This document shows, one piece after another, positions 17,179 to 28,988 of a DNA stretch of 64,000 nt. The notes below the pieces were generated by a model. The model ran no database searches, was not told the origin of the DNA, and was given only the letters and a program-made list of their open reading frames with translations. The DNA is from Botrimarina mediterranea (GTDB lineage: Bacteria; Planctomycetota; Planctomycetia; Pirellulales; Lacipirellulaceae): the NCBI RefSeq assembly GCF_007753265.1, contig NZ_CP036349.1:4249363-4313362 (forward strand), in the 5' to 3' direction. The position numbers were made by a program, and so were the translations under genes. The stretch's first letter is position 1. Every line of letters begins with the position of its first letter.

Positions 17179-18135
17179 ATGCCGCGCTGGTTTGCCTGGC
17201 CGAGCGAGCTGAAAGAGAGCGGGATCCTTGGGATCAACCGCCGCAACCTCTCGTACATCCTCGAGTCGAACCCCCGCCGGCTTTACCCGCGGGTCGACAA
17301 CAAGCTGATCACCAAGTCGATCTGCGAGGCGAACGGGATTCCCGTTCCCGAGACTTACGGCGTTTTCAGCTCGCATGGGCAGGTCCGCAACTTCCCGGCG
17401 TTGGTCCAGGAACAGAACGACTTCGTTATCAAACCGGCTTGCGGCGCCGCGGGCCGTGGCGTGATGGTCATCGCCGAACACGTCGGTGATATTTACGTGA
17501 CCCCCAGCGGACGCGGCCTGCGGTGGAGCGAGGTCCGCTACCACCTCTCGACCGTCATTTCTGGCCTGCACTCGCTCGGCGGACAGATGGATAAAGCGAT
17601 TGTCGAGCGGCGGATCGTGACCCATCCCGCCCTCGACGCCGTCTCGGTTGGCGGCACGCCCGACTGCCGTGTGATCCTTTACCGTGGCATCCCCGTCATG
17701 GCGATGCTCCGCCTGCCGACACACGCCTCCGGCGGCCGAGCCAACCTCCACCAGGGCGCCATCGCCGCGGCGATCGACCTCGTGACTGGCCGCACCTACG
17801 GCGGTGTCTGCAACAATCGCGTCTACGACGAACACCCGGACACCCACCAACCGATCGCCGGCATCGGCCTGCCCGACTGGAAACGGCTGCTCGAGTCCTC
17901 CATGAAACTCTCCGACGCCCTGGAGATGGGCTATATCGGAGTGGACTTCGTGATCGACGCCGAAAAGGGACCTGTCGTCCTCGAAGCCAACGCCCGCCCG
18001 GGCCTGGCAATCCAGGTCGCCAACCGAACCGGCATCCGCCCGCGACTCGAAAAGATCCGCAGCGTGCCAGAGAGCCGCCTGAAGGGCGAATCGCGTTGGA
18101 AGCTGATCGAAGAGGTCTCTAACATCGGCCTCTAG
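17179..18135 (+). CDS. RimK-like ATP-grasp ligase (alpha-L-glutamate ligase-like)
   Basis: The 318-residue cytoplasmic enzyme shows ATP-grasp patterns: DNKLITKSICEANGIPVPET at the domain entry, DFVIKPACGAAGRGVMVI for the ATP-binding lysine and glycine loop, DCRVILYRGIPVMAMLRLP, and the metal-binding end GVDFVIDAEKGPVVLEANAR (Asp, Glu, Asn). Such enzymes join amino acids, often glutamate, to peptides or other amines. It follows the inactive transglutaminase gene by 28 bases. With the divergent retropepsin gene this forms a trio seen in other bacteria and thought to add and remove a peptide tag. The substrate is unknown. Confidence 0.85.
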   Translation: MPRWFAWPSELKESGILGINRRNLSYILESNPRRLYPRVDNKLITKSICEANGIPVPETYGVFSSHGQVRNFPALVQEQNDFVIKPACGAAGRGVMVIAEHVGDIYVTPSGRGLRWSEVRYHLSTVISGLHSLGGQMDKAIVERRIVTHPALDAVSVGGTPDCRVILYRGIPVMAMLRLPTHASGGRANLHQGAIAAAIDLVTGRTYGGVCNNRVYDEHPDTHQPIAGIGLPDWKRLLESSMKLSDALEMGYIGVDFVIDAEKGPVVLEANARPGLAIQVANRTGIRPRLEKIRSVPESRLKGESRWKLIEEVSNIGL

Positions 18136-18219
18136 GCTGCCGCAGCGCGGGGGACGACGTATGGTTGCGGTGGTTCGAGCCTTCGTCTGAACCTTCGATC
18201 GCCCCTTCGGGTAGCAGCC

Positions 18220-18738
18220 ATGAACGCACCAACGCCGTTAAACGCCCCCCCGACACTTCTCGCCGCAGCGCCCTCAAGCCACCCTGCTCCGCCGAGCTCA
18301 AGAGCCTCGGCATCGACCAACGCAGCGGCGGCAGCGATTGCCCGCTCAGAAGCCCTCGCCGCGTCGCGGCAATCGCCTGCCAAACTGGCTCCGCTTCCCA
18401 CGGCGCCTGCCGCGGGACCTAAACCCACGGCGTCGGTTCCGGCTGCGCCCGCTCCTGGGGAGGCGCTGGCCGAGCACCCGTGGCGAACGTTCTTCTCTGA
18501 ATGGCCGAGTCAGATCCCCAAGCGGGGCATCCTAATCACGAAGCTCAACGAGGCCTCGCCATTCAAGGCTTTCATGATGCGCGGCGACTTCTTGCTGCTT
18601 GAGCGGGTGAGCCCGGACTCGCTCGGTGGACGATTCATCGTCATCCCGTTTGAAGAGATCTCGACGGTGAAGTTCACCGACCCGCTGAAACAGCCGGCCC
18701 TCGAAGCCGCGGGCTTCGCGGGGCAGCTCTCGCAGTAG
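18220..18738 (+). CDS. Conserved hypothetical protein with Ala/Pro-rich N-terminus
   Basis: The 172-residue protein has a low-complexity Ala/Pro/Ser-rich first half (residues 1-85). A compact C-terminal part follows, with SQIPKRGILITKLNEASPF, GDFLLLERVSPDSLGGRFIV and PFEEISTVKFTDPL. This second part looks like a small beta-rich domain conserved in composition, but I do not recognise a family. No signal peptide or catalytic motif is visible. It lies 84 bases after the ATP-grasp gene on the same strand, so it might be cotranscribed. Confidence 0.6.
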   Translation: MNAPTPLNAPPTLLAAAPSSHPAPPSSRASASTNAAAAAIARSEALAASRQSPAKLAPLPTAPAAGPKPTASVPAAPAPGEALAEHPWRTFFSEWPSQIPKRGILITKLNEASPFKAFMMRGDFLLLERVSPDSLGGRFIVIPFEEISTVKFTDPLKQPALEAAGFAGQLSQ

Positions 18739-18947
18739 AAACGAGGCAGAGTGAACCACGATGGGCGCCGGGGGCACGAGCCTCTCGTGACAGCAAGTCG
18801 GGAGCGGGCAATGCCGATGCCTATAGCAGCTCCCACGATAGAACGTCTGAGCCGTGGGCGCTAGCCGTCAGAGGGGAGGGCGACTGGGTGCTGCATTCCA
18901 AGGGACAACGCCCACGGTTCAGAAGCTACGGCTACGCGAACCCCACT

Positions 18948-19550
18948 CTAGAACTTCAGCTCGCCGATGATGCACTTCTGATCGGCTATCATGGCGCGCT
19001 TGAGCGTTGGATAGACGCGCGAACCTATCACTACCACCGCGATTTCAGCAACGGCCTCGTCGCCATAGTGGGCTCGGAGGCGTTTGACGCGTTCAGGTGT
19101 GACTTCGCCGGCGCCAACGATCGCCCGTGAGTGGTCCCGGACATCCCGCAGATGGCTGGGGAGCTTCTCCGGGCTATGAAGCAGCAAATTAAGCGTGCTC
19201 CGCTCGACTCCCGCCGCAATAGCCATCCGTAGATTCAATTGGGTGCAGGGGCCGCAATCTTCCTCGAGCATCGTCGCAATGCGGGCGACATAGTGGGCCT
19301 CGAGCGGGAGCGCCCTTCGATAAGCCGACATCCCCTCCGCTTGGGTGAACACCTCGTAGGCGCCGGGCGATTCCTCCGCCAACTGCCGGAGGTAAGCAGT
19401 GTCATAGCCGTAGGTCGCCTCAAACTCCTGCAGCGCGGCGAGATTGTCTGTCGTTACCGGGTCATGCTCTTCTGCCTGCATGTCCCTGGGCGCCATCGAT
19501 ACTGCTAGAACGAGGCCAACCAATAAGGAAAAGAGGCGGCATCGGTTCAT
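18948..19550 (-). CDS. Exported AhpD-like / carboxymuconolactone decarboxylase-fold protein
   Basis: The ATG at 19550 has GGAGGAGAA upstream and is preferred over 19571. A 26-residue signal peptide (MNRCRLFSLLVGLVLAVSMA) precedes a helical domain of about 170 residues. A Cys-Gly-Pro-Cys pair at 99-102 (EEDCGPCTQLN) sits where AhpD peroxidase reductases keep their catalytic CxxC, but the histidine that normally follows is absent. The helices after it (RMAIAAGVERSTLNLLLHSP) fit the CMD fold. A periplasmic thiol role is possible. Its 3' end lies about 180 bases beyond the 5S terminator region and is unrelated to it. Confidence 0.65.
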   Translation of the reverse strand: MNRCRLFSLLVGLVLAVSMAPRDMQAEEHDPVTTDNLAALQEFEATYGYDTAYLRQLAEESPGAYEVFTQAEGMSAYRRALPLEAHYVARIATMLEEDCGPCTQLNLRMAIAAGVERSTLNLLLHSPEKLPSHLRDVRDHSRAIVGAGEVTPERVKRLRAHYGDEAVAEIAVVVIGSRVYPTLKRAMIADQKCIIGELKF

Positions 19551-19732
19551 CAGAGTTCTCCTCCAAGACAATGAAAACGCATCGGTGATCGCCCATGATC
19601 GGGCGCTTTCCCCGCGCCAAGGCGCCAGGGATCACCAATTAGACGTAGAAGCCCACGGGTCTGTGACACCCCGCGGGAAACTCGCTACAAAAAGTGACGA
19701 GTAAGAGAGACAGCGAGTTACGGTCGGCGCAT

Positions 19733-19765
19733 AAAAAAACCTCCCCGGGCCGAAGCCCGGGAAGG
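19733..19765 (-). terminator. Intrinsic terminator of the 23S-5S operon
   Basis: On the minus strand the sequence reads CCTTCCCGGGC-TTCG-GCCCGGGGAGG followed by seven T residues. It starts 9 bases past the 5S gene. The stem is GC-rich, the loop is a stable TTCG tetraloop and the T-run is exact, so this is a textbook rho-independent terminator. Confidence 0.95.
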
Positions 19766-19774
19766 TTTTAAAAA

Positions 19775-19880
19775 CTGGCGATACCTACTTTCGCACTGGT
19801 AGGCACTATCATCGGCTCCGAAAGCTTGACTACTGTGTTCGGAATGGGAACAGGTATTTCCTTTCGGATATGGTCGCCAG
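19775..19880 (-). rRNA. rrf: 5S ribosomal RNA
   Basis: The minus strand reads CTGGCGACCATATCCGAAAG at the 5' end and closes with TAGGTATCGCCAG, so the ends pair as in 5S RNA. The conserved CCCATTCCGAACACAG loop is present. The length of about 106 nt is slightly short for the family but usual for planctomycetes. It lies about 150 bases downstream of the 23S gene and just before a strong terminator. Confidence 0.95.
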
Positions 19881-20030
19881 AAAGCCGTGATCGGCGGTTA
19901 GACCGATCACGCCTCACCGCTTACGCGGCGAATATGGCTGTGTCAATTTTTGACATGACTTGAGCAAGAGCGACTGACGGTCACATCGCTGTGACGCGTC
20001 TCTCGCACGCTTGAAGCGTTTGATTAATGT

Positions 20031-22835
<2,805 letters not shown>

Positions 22836-23617
22836 ACATTAATCGAACGCTCCAGGCGTCGCTGATTCGCAAGCGAACCAGCTATCCATCGGCGAGCGAA
22901 GAATGCTAGCTATCTATGCTGCTAGTCGGCGAAGACTAACAGCGAGTAACGCTTCTTCATTGCCCTGCTGCCGCTCGCGGGCTAGAAAACCGCTTGCGAC
23001 AGAAGAGCGAGGTGCTCGACAAGGACAACTCACCTGGCAGCAGATCGCAGGTTCGCCGACGGCCCCGAAGGACCGCCAACAGCCCCCTTGGGACCGCAGC
23101 AGCTGAGTCGCCCTCATTTAAGATGCCACTCTTGCTCAAGCCAAATTGTCAAAGATCGCCAACTTGCGTTGGCCCGGCCACAGCCTGCCGAGGTCTACAT
23201 CACAGCGTCGCATCGCGACGGGACGCACGAAGAAGCCAGCCTGATTGGCGGCCACAGCCTAGAGGCCATTGAGCCGCCCTGCTGCTGACTACTTCGTTCG
23301 CTCCGTCAGTTGCGAGCTCGGAAATTTAACCGAGTCCTGAAAGCTTGCCAAGGGGCGTTTTCAGGATTTTTTTCGGTTGGCCGGGCGGGTGTCGCCTTGG
23401 GCCTTCCAGAGCCGCTCGCTGGACGTCCTCGCCGCAAGTGAAGTGTCACAAGCGACTTCGGACAACCAACTTCGGCAGAATGTTACTGGACCCTTGAGAG
23501 AGAACAAGGGGGCGCCAGCGGATTTTTCTGCGGTCGGCTGTTTCCCCGGGATTTCACGTCGTTTTCGCCGGCCCACGGTTTGCTCGTACGCCGTTGGCAC
23601 GCACACGTTGTGGCTAC
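22836..23617 (-). promoter_or_regulatory. Leader and promoter region of the 23S-5S operon
   Basis: This 780-base stretch upstream of the 23S gene carries no convincing protein gene and no 16S or tRNA. It holds a boxA-like sequence on the minus strand (GATCTTTGACAATTTGG, 23141-23157). A 12-nt block at 23129-23140 is exactly complementary to one at 19959-19970 beyond the 23S 3' end, making a long-range processing stem. A second, closer stem pairs the ATTAATGTGGCCAA sequences at both gene ends. The promoter itself is probably within 23160-23400 but I cannot place it. Confidence 0.6.
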
Positions 23618-25096
23618 TTACGCCATCGCCAAAGACGCCGGGACCTCGATCCCGGCGCCCTCTTCGGCCCGGGCCATCAAAGACACCGCCGTGTCGTCGC
23701 TGGTCATTTCGGTGGCCGCCATTGTGGTCGTGAGATTCAGCTCCTGTTCGCCCAGCGGGACGGCGCACTTCGCTAAAGCCGTGTTGATTCGGTCACCCAC
23801 CTCGTCCGCCTGTTGTCGGCTGTGTTCCGGCAGAATGGCGACAAAAGTGAAGTCATTGATGCGTCCGAGCCGCTCCTCCCCATCCAAGGCGCTATCGAGA
23901 AACTGAGCGACCGAATCGAGGGTGAGCTTGGCGACCGCGTCGCCGTATTCTTGCTCAAGCTTCGTGTAGCCATCGAAACGCGCCGTCAACAGAGAGAGCG
24001 GCGTGCGATCCTCCTGCGACGTCCGGATCTCGGTCCGCAGGATCTCCAGGAAGCGGGTCCGGTTTGGCAAGGCGTCGATCCCCAGGTCCGGGGGGCCAGC
24101 AGGTCCCTTCGACGCCACGTCCTTGGCGTTCTTGATCGGCACGCAAGAAACGCCTGTATGACGGTGGGCGTTGTTTCTGCCGGCGTCTTTCGACGCGTAA
24201 AGGGCTTCGTCGGCCCGCTTCACTAGGCCCCCGAGCTTGTCCTCGACGGCGATGCCCGCGAGCCCAACGCTAGCCGTGACGGACAGTTTTTTGCCCTCGA
24301 ATGGCACCACCAACGCCTCAATCGCCGTTCGGACCCGCTCGGCAAGGACGCATCCGTCGGCCGATTCGGTGGTCGGCATTACAACGGCGAACTCTTCCCC
24401 ACCGTAACGACATGCCAAGTCCATTTCCCGCACGCATCCGTTGATCGCCTTGGCGACATTGCGAAGAACCTCGTCTCCGGCTTGATGTCCGTGGGTGTCG
24501 TTGAACGCTTTAAAGTGATCGACGTCGAGGATCAGCAGCGAGAACGGGGTTCCGCGGCGTTCCCACTCGGCGAACCGGCGGTTGATCTCGTCGTCGAACG
24601 CGCGACGGTTGGCCAGCCCCGTCAAGGAGTCGGTACGGGCCTCGGACTCGTGCGTACGGATGAGGGCGGCTTGCGACTGAATCTGCTCTTCCGCCCGTGC
24701 GAGCTTCGATTGGAGATCGTGGTTTGCCTGCTCGATCTGGGTGAGAGCGGCGAAAACCGCGTCGGAACTCGCGCTCCCGTCTGACTTCTGGCTGCTGAGT
24801 TGCGCCTCGATAGCGCCGATATTGGCGGTGTGAGCGTCCACGTCCGTGGCGACGCTCGCAGCGAGGTCGCGGAGTCGATCACTAGCCATCATGGTTCGTT
24901 CCATGATGAGTTGCTGAAGCTTTAACTCTTCGGTGCGGTCACTGTCGATTGCCGGGTTTTCAACGGACGGTGTTATCGGCGCCTTGGCCCCACCGCACAC
25001 CCAAGCACCGGCGGCAAAACCCACGGCAAGCGCGATCGCAGCAAACACCAGATTCACTACGATTAACATCGCGCTGCCGGATGCAATTAGGAACAT
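23618..25096 (-). CDS. Membrane-anchored diguanylate cyclase with a second, degenerate GGDEF domain
   Basis: The 492-residue protein has an N-terminal membrane helix (about 8-33), a coiled-coil-like linker (55-150) and a complete GGDEF domain (155-310). The active site is GGEEF at 232-236, with an RxxD inhibitory site at 223-226 in the correct spacing, so it should make c-di-GMP with feedback control. A second GGDEF-like domain follows at about 340-480 (DALPNRTRFLEILRTEIR), but its active loop reads GRINDFTF, so it should be inactive. Tandem GGDEF proteins with one dead copy are known. It is divergent from a kinase and a receiver-PilZ-like regulator. Confidence 0.85.
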   Translation of the reverse strand: MFLIASGSAMLIVVNLVFAAIALAVGFAAGAWVCGGAKAPITPSVENPAIDSDRTEELKLQQLIMERTMMASDRLRDLAASVATDVDAHTANIGAIEAQLSSQKSDGSASSDAVFAALTQIEQANHDLQSKLARAEEQIQSQAALIRTHESEARTDSLTGLANRRAFDDEINRRFAEWERRGTPFSLLILDVDHFKAFNDTHGHQAGDEVLRNVAKAINGCVREMDLACRYGGEEFAVVMPTTESADGCVLAERVRTAIEALVVPFEGKKLSVTASVGLAGIAVEDKLGGLVKRADEALYASKDAGRNNAHRHTGVSCVPIKNAKDVASKGPAGPPDLGIDALPNRTRFLEILRTEIRTSQEDRTPLSLLTARFDGYTKLEQEYGDAVAKLTLDSVAQFLDSALDGEERLGRINDFTFVAILPEHSRQQADEVGDRINTALAKCAVPLGEQELNLTTTMAATEMTSDDTAVSLMARAEEGAGIEVPASLAMA

Positions 25097-25442
25097 TCTT
25101 CCGCTTCTCTAGGCGTAGCTGTCGGTGGCATTTGGCGCCTGGCCTTTCACCCTCCGGCTGTGCGGTCGGGCAACCACCAAAGGTAGGTCGAAAACCGAAG
25201 CTTGGACGGCTTCGCATCGGTAACTACCGAAAAAATGCGGTTCGCGAAGAGGGGCTTCTCCGTCGGACTATCCAGAGCTTTCGGACTATCTGGTCTAGAA
25301 AGCATTCCTGGTGTATTGCGCCATCCAAGAGCAAACCAAAGTTGGCGTGTGGAATGCCGCGAAGCGGGAGGCATGGGGCTACTGAGCGAAGTATTTTTGC
25401 CGGCGACAACAATCCGTAGTTCAACGTCTTTAATGCTCCACT
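25097..25442. other. Divergent intergenic region between GGDEF and histidine kinase genes
   Basis: About 345 bases separate the two 5' ends and should hold both promoters. The short open frames here have no ribosome-binding sites and match no family. I see no repeat or RNA gene. Confidence 0.5.
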
Positions 25443-26240
25443 GTGACCAACAAACTCGGCCCCCCGCCGGCTGACTATACCCATCAGCGGATGGAGACGA
25501 TCAATCGTCTCGCCGCTGGTGTCGCGCACGAATTCAACAACGTATTGCAGATCATTCACGGCTACGTCAGTTTCGCGCGGGACGCGTTGCCAGCAGAAAG
25601 CGAGCCCCGCCAAGACCTAGAGGCGGCGCTACAAGCGACCGATCGCGCAGCTGAATTGGCGTCACGTCTGCTTCAATTCACACGCTCCCCAGACGGAGAA
25701 AGTCGCAGCGCGGACATCAGCGACACGGTGCTTGCCACCAAGCTGTTGTTGCGTCCGATCATTGGCGAAAACATCCGCATCCTTGCCGATGTTCGCGACG
25801 GAATGCCGGAGGCGGGCGTCAACGAATCCGCGATCCGCCAGGCGCTGCTCAACCTGTGTATCAACGCTCGTGACGCGATGTCCGGCGGTGGCGAGTTGCT
25901 GCTTCAGACGGCGCTAACCACGGCGCCGAACGGGGTAACACCCAACGTGGGTGTGTTTTCGGACCAGAGCTATGTCCGCCTGTCGGTCTCCGACACCGGC
26001 GACGGCATACCCGAGGCGATCCAACAGCGGATATTCCAGCCTTTCTTCACCACCAAAGGGCCGAGTGAAGGAACCGGACTGGGGCTGGCGATGGTCGCTA
26101 ATTGTGTCGCCGAAGCAGGCGGCGCCATCACGATCGACAGCGCCCCCGGCGAGGGGACACGGTTCGACCTCTACTTGCCGCTCGCGACCGCCACTGAAGA
26201 CGTCGCACTGGCGCCCCTGGGAGAGCACTTCGTGAGTTGA
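25443..26240 (+). CDS. Sensorless histidine kinase
   Basis: The 265-residue protein starts at GTG 25443, or possibly the ATG at 25491. It contains only the kinase core: the H-box LAAGVAHEFNNVLQIIHGYV with His29 as phosphoryl site, N-box LNLCINARDAM, G1 VSDTGDGIP, F-box FQPFFTTK and G2 GTGLGLAMVA. No PAS, HAMP or membrane segment is present, so it must be cytoplasmic and take its signal from a partner. It lies 12 bases before a receiver-domain gene, so the pair should be a two-component system in one operon. Confidence 0.9.
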   Translation: MTNKLGPPPADYTHQRMETINRLAAGVAHEFNNVLQIIHGYVSFARDALPAESEPRQDLEAALQATDRAAELASRLLQFTRSPDGESRSADISDTVLATKLLLRPIIGENIRILADVRDGMPEAGVNESAIRQALLNLCINARDAMSGGGELLLQTALTTAPNGVTPNVGVFSDQSYVRLSVSDTGDGIPEAIQQRIFQPFFTTKGPSEGTGLGLAMVANCVAEAGGAITIDSAPGEGTRFDLYLPLATATEDVALAPLGEHFVS

Positions 26241-26252
26241 CCGCGCACGAGC

Positions 26253-27164
26253 ATGTCCCAACCGAACAACCACATTCTGATCGTCGATGACGAGCCTCAG
26301 GTCCGCGACCTGACGCGTCGTGCGCTCACGGCGCATGGCTTCCAGTGTGACGTGGTCTCCGACGGGGAGGAGGCGGTGCAGCTCGTTTCCAAGACCAGCT
26401 ACGACGCGGTGCTCACCGACCTGCGGATGCCACGCAAGCACGGGCATTCGTTGTGCATCGACCTCATGCAGCTACCTAAGCCGCCCTGCGTGATGGTGTT
26501 GACGGCCTTGACCGATCCCCGCTTGGTGCGCGACCTGATGATGCGGGGCGTCAAGGACGTCGTCCAGAAGCCCGTGAACTACGACGTGCTCGCGATGAAG
26601 CTTCAGGCCGTCATCGAACAGGGCCGGCAACAGCAGATGAAGTCCGTCGTCGGCCCGCCCAAGAAAGCCAACCTCAAGAAGTTCAACCTCCTCCAGCAAG
26701 TCGAGGCCTCACTGGTCGAACTCACCGAACTGGGTGGTGACCGCCTCGACAGCGTGTTCGAAGTCCACCATGAACTCCCCGACCCGCCGCGCGCCATCCG
26801 CGAATTCATTCGCCGGATGGCGGAATCGGAGGTCATGGAGAACGACAAGGCCGACGGGTCGGCAATGCCAAGCCACCCCGGTCGCAACAGCGACCGAGTC
26901 ACTTGCTTCACGACGGCCGTGGCCGTGCCTGTTGATCGCTTGTGGAAACGCATCGGCGACCCCTTCAAGCTCGCGTTACGCGACCTCTCCGAAGGGGGCG
27001 TGCGGCTGCTGCACACCCGCGCCACCAACGCCGAGTACCTGGCTCTCTGCTGGAACGCCACGCAGGTCGGCGGCAAACAGATCCGGGTCGTCTGCACGAT
27101 CCGCAAATGTAAGCCTTGCGGGCCGTTCTACGACATCAACGGCCAGTTCGTGATGGCGGACTGA
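26253..27164 (+). CDS. Response regulator: receiver domain with C-terminal PilZ-like domain
   Basis: The 303-residue protein has a complete receiver domain (5-125): acidic pocket Asp12/Asp13, phosphoryl Asp56 in LTDLRMP, and Lys in VVQKPVN. A linker leads to a C-terminal domain of about 90 residues in which LRDLSEGGVRLLHT resembles the DxSxxGG element of PilZ c-di-GMP receptors. An Arg-containing segment lies before it, although the usual RxxxR is not clear. There is no DNA-binding domain. The paired kinase lies upstream and a diguanylate cyclase is divergent, which fits a c-di-GMP output. The PilZ assignment is tentative. Confidence 0.75.
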   Translation: MSQPNNHILIVDDEPQVRDLTRRALTAHGFQCDVVSDGEEAVQLVSKTSYDAVLTDLRMPRKHGHSLCIDLMQLPKPPCVMVLTALTDPRLVRDLMMRGVKDVVQKPVNYDVLAMKLQAVIEQGRQQQMKSVVGPPKKANLKKFNLLQQVEASLVELTELGGDRLDSVFEVHHELPDPPRAIREFIRRMAESEVMENDKADGSAMPSHPGRNSDRVTCFTTAVAVPVDRLWKRIGDPFKLALRDLSEGGVRLLHTRATNAEYLALCWNATQVGGKQIRVVCTIRKCKPCGPFYDINGQFVMAD

Positions 27165-27179
27165 GTCTGTCGAATACGA

Positions 27180-28562
27180 TTATTTGTGAATGGGGGGCGT
27201 AGGCGGCGTCTGCTCTTCGAGATCGACCTCGCCATCCGCGTTCTTGTGCAGCGTAAAGGCGTCGTAGAGGTCGCCCGCGGCGCTGAAGGCCTGGTAGCGG
27301 ATCGCGTCCTGATCGACGCCAATCACCTGGTAGAGCTGCAAGCCGCTGGCGTTGCGGCTTACCTCCCAGGCGTCGCCCAACGGGTACATCTTCGGGCCGC
27401 TGACGCTGACGACGTAGACCGTCTTGCCCACCTTGCCGCGGAGGCCCTCGCCGACATTCTCGGTCCCCACCAGCTCATCATCGGTCGGTCCGCCGAGGCC
27501 GCTGCGGGCGTAGGTGTGATCGTGGCCTGTTAGCGCCAGATCAACGCCGTGCTTGTCGAAGACGGCCTTCCACATCGCCCGGAGCGTCGGGTTGTCGCGG
27601 TTCTTCGCGGCCGAGAAGATTGGGTGGTGGAATGTGACGACGGTCCACCGCGTCTTGGGCTCGTCGGTGAGCAACCGGTCGAGCCACTCGGCCTGCTCTT
27701 CCTGCCGCTCGTTCGAGTTGAGGGCGACGAACCTCGCGCCCTGGTAGTCGAACCAATAGCTCGTCTCCTCGAGCCCCTTCAACCCGTTGGTCGGGAACGA
27801 GAACTGCGGCCGCCAATGGTCCGACACCGTCGGCTTCAGGTCGCGGACGTGGTACTCGTGATTGCCGGGAACCGCGACCGTCGGCACCGTGGCGTTGAGC
27901 CAGCCGGCGGCGCCGTGCCACTCGCCCCAGTTGGCGTCGGACTTGTGGTGGTTGATCAAGTCGCCGGCGTGCAGCGCGAACGCGGCCCGCGGCGCCTCGG
28001 CGTGGGCCTCACGCCGCACCCGCGACCACAGCGCCCTAACAGCATTCTGGGCGTCGCCGAAGTAGAGGAACTCGAAGGGCTCGACTTCATCACCGGCTTT
28101 GACACGGCTAGCGGTGGTGACGTGGTGCCACTCGCTCCAGTTGGCGCCGTCGCCGACGCGGTAAGCGTAACGCGTCTTCGGCTCGAGGCCGCGGAGCTTC
28201 ACCGTGTGGACGCGGGCTTCGCCGAGGTCGCTGGTGAACGACTCGCTCGTCCCTTCGAGCGTAGCCGCCTCGGGGATGTCGCCCTTGTTGTGGTCACCGA
28301 GGATCTCGCTGGCGGCGATCCACTGGCAGACCGTCGGCGTCGTCGCCGGGTCGGTCCGATACGTGACGTCGAACGTTGTCGCGGGGTCCTCGCTCCAGCT
28401 GACCACCACCCGGTCCGGCAGCGGCGTGGGCCGGAACTGCTCGACCGACGGGTAAACGCGCGGCGGCTCGTCGTGGTTGGGGTGCCCCCAAACGGGCGAC
28501 GCCCCCAGGACGATCAGCAGGGCGATGGCGTGCCAGTAGCGGTTCCAGCAAATCGGCGTCAT
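27180..28562 (-). CDS. Exported metallophosphoesterase with purple acid phosphatase-like N-terminal domain
   Basis: The ATG at 28562 starts a signal peptide (HAIALLIVLGASPVWG), giving 460 residues; the upstream start at 28637 adds a leader that does not fit. A fibronectin-III-like domain (about 45-150, RVVVSWSEDPATTFDVTYRT) precedes the catalytic domain. All five metal-site blocks of the calcineurin-like fold are seen: YFGDAQN, HAGDLINHH, GNHEY, TFHHPIFS and GHDHTYAR. Members release phosphate from organic esters outside the cytoplasm. No phosphate-starvation site can be made out. It stands alone, convergent with the regulator gene. Confidence 0.9.
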   Translation of the reverse strand: MTPICWNRYWHAIALLIVLGASPVWGHPNHDEPPRVYPSVEQFRPTPLPDRVVVSWSEDPATTFDVTYRTDPATTPTVCQWIAASEILGDHNKGDIPEAATLEGTSESFTSDLGEARVHTVKLRGLEPKTRYAYRVGDGANWSEWHHVTTASRVKAGDEVEPFEFLYFGDAQNAVRALWSRVRREAHAEAPRAAFALHAGDLINHHKSDANWGEWHGAAGWLNATVPTVAVPGNHEYHVRDLKPTVSDHWRPQFSFPTNGLKGLEETSYWFDYQGARFVALNSNERQEEQAEWLDRLLTDEPKTRWTVVTFHHPIFSAAKNRDNPTLRAMWKAVFDKHGVDLALTGHDHTYARSGLGGPTDDELVGTENVGEGLRGKVGKTVYVVSVSGPKMYPLGDAWEVSRNASGLQLYQVIGVDQDAIRYQAFSAAGDLYDAFTLHKNADGEVDLEEQTPPTPPIHK

Positions 28563-28762
28563 CGAAACGAACCTCGGAGGATCTAAGTAGTCGAAGGAAG
28601 TCGTGGCTATTGCGATCGAAGCCCTGCCGTGGGTCAACCGCTGGCGCCGAGAAACCGCAGAAACGCTGCGACCGGCGTAATCCGCGGCACACTCGGCTGG
28701 TGGCGCCCGCCCTCCCCGTTTACACGGCGGCGGCGGGAGCTAAACTCGTAAGTCTGTGGTGC

Positions 28763-28835
<73 letters not shown>

Positions 28836-28893
28836 CTAGATTCGAGGCGTCGGATTCGCGACCAGCGAAACCTCCACGCCCCCTCAACTCTCA

Positions 28894-28924
28894 GCCGCCG
28901 GCGGCAGCCGGCGGCTTTCTTTTT
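28894..28924 (+). terminator. Intrinsic terminator after tRNA-Phe
   Basis: GCCGCCGGC-GGCA-GCCGGCGGC is followed by TTTCTTTTT about 60 bases downstream of the tRNA on the plus strand. This is a strong stem with a T-run, consistent with a single-gene tRNA transcript. Confidence 0.85.
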
Positions 28925-28988
28925 AGCCCTCGCCCGGATGACCGCGCCAGAGGCCCCTGCAGGCACGCTACGGGCCTCCAGCCACCGG

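Noticed and set aside
22836-23617. Search for a 16S rRNA or spacer tRNA upstream of 23S
   Set aside because: No 16S core sequences and no cloverleaf are present; the space is too short for 16S.
27549-28586. 345-residue plus-strand frame
   Set aside because: Lies opposite the metallophosphoesterase, which has all metal-site motifs.
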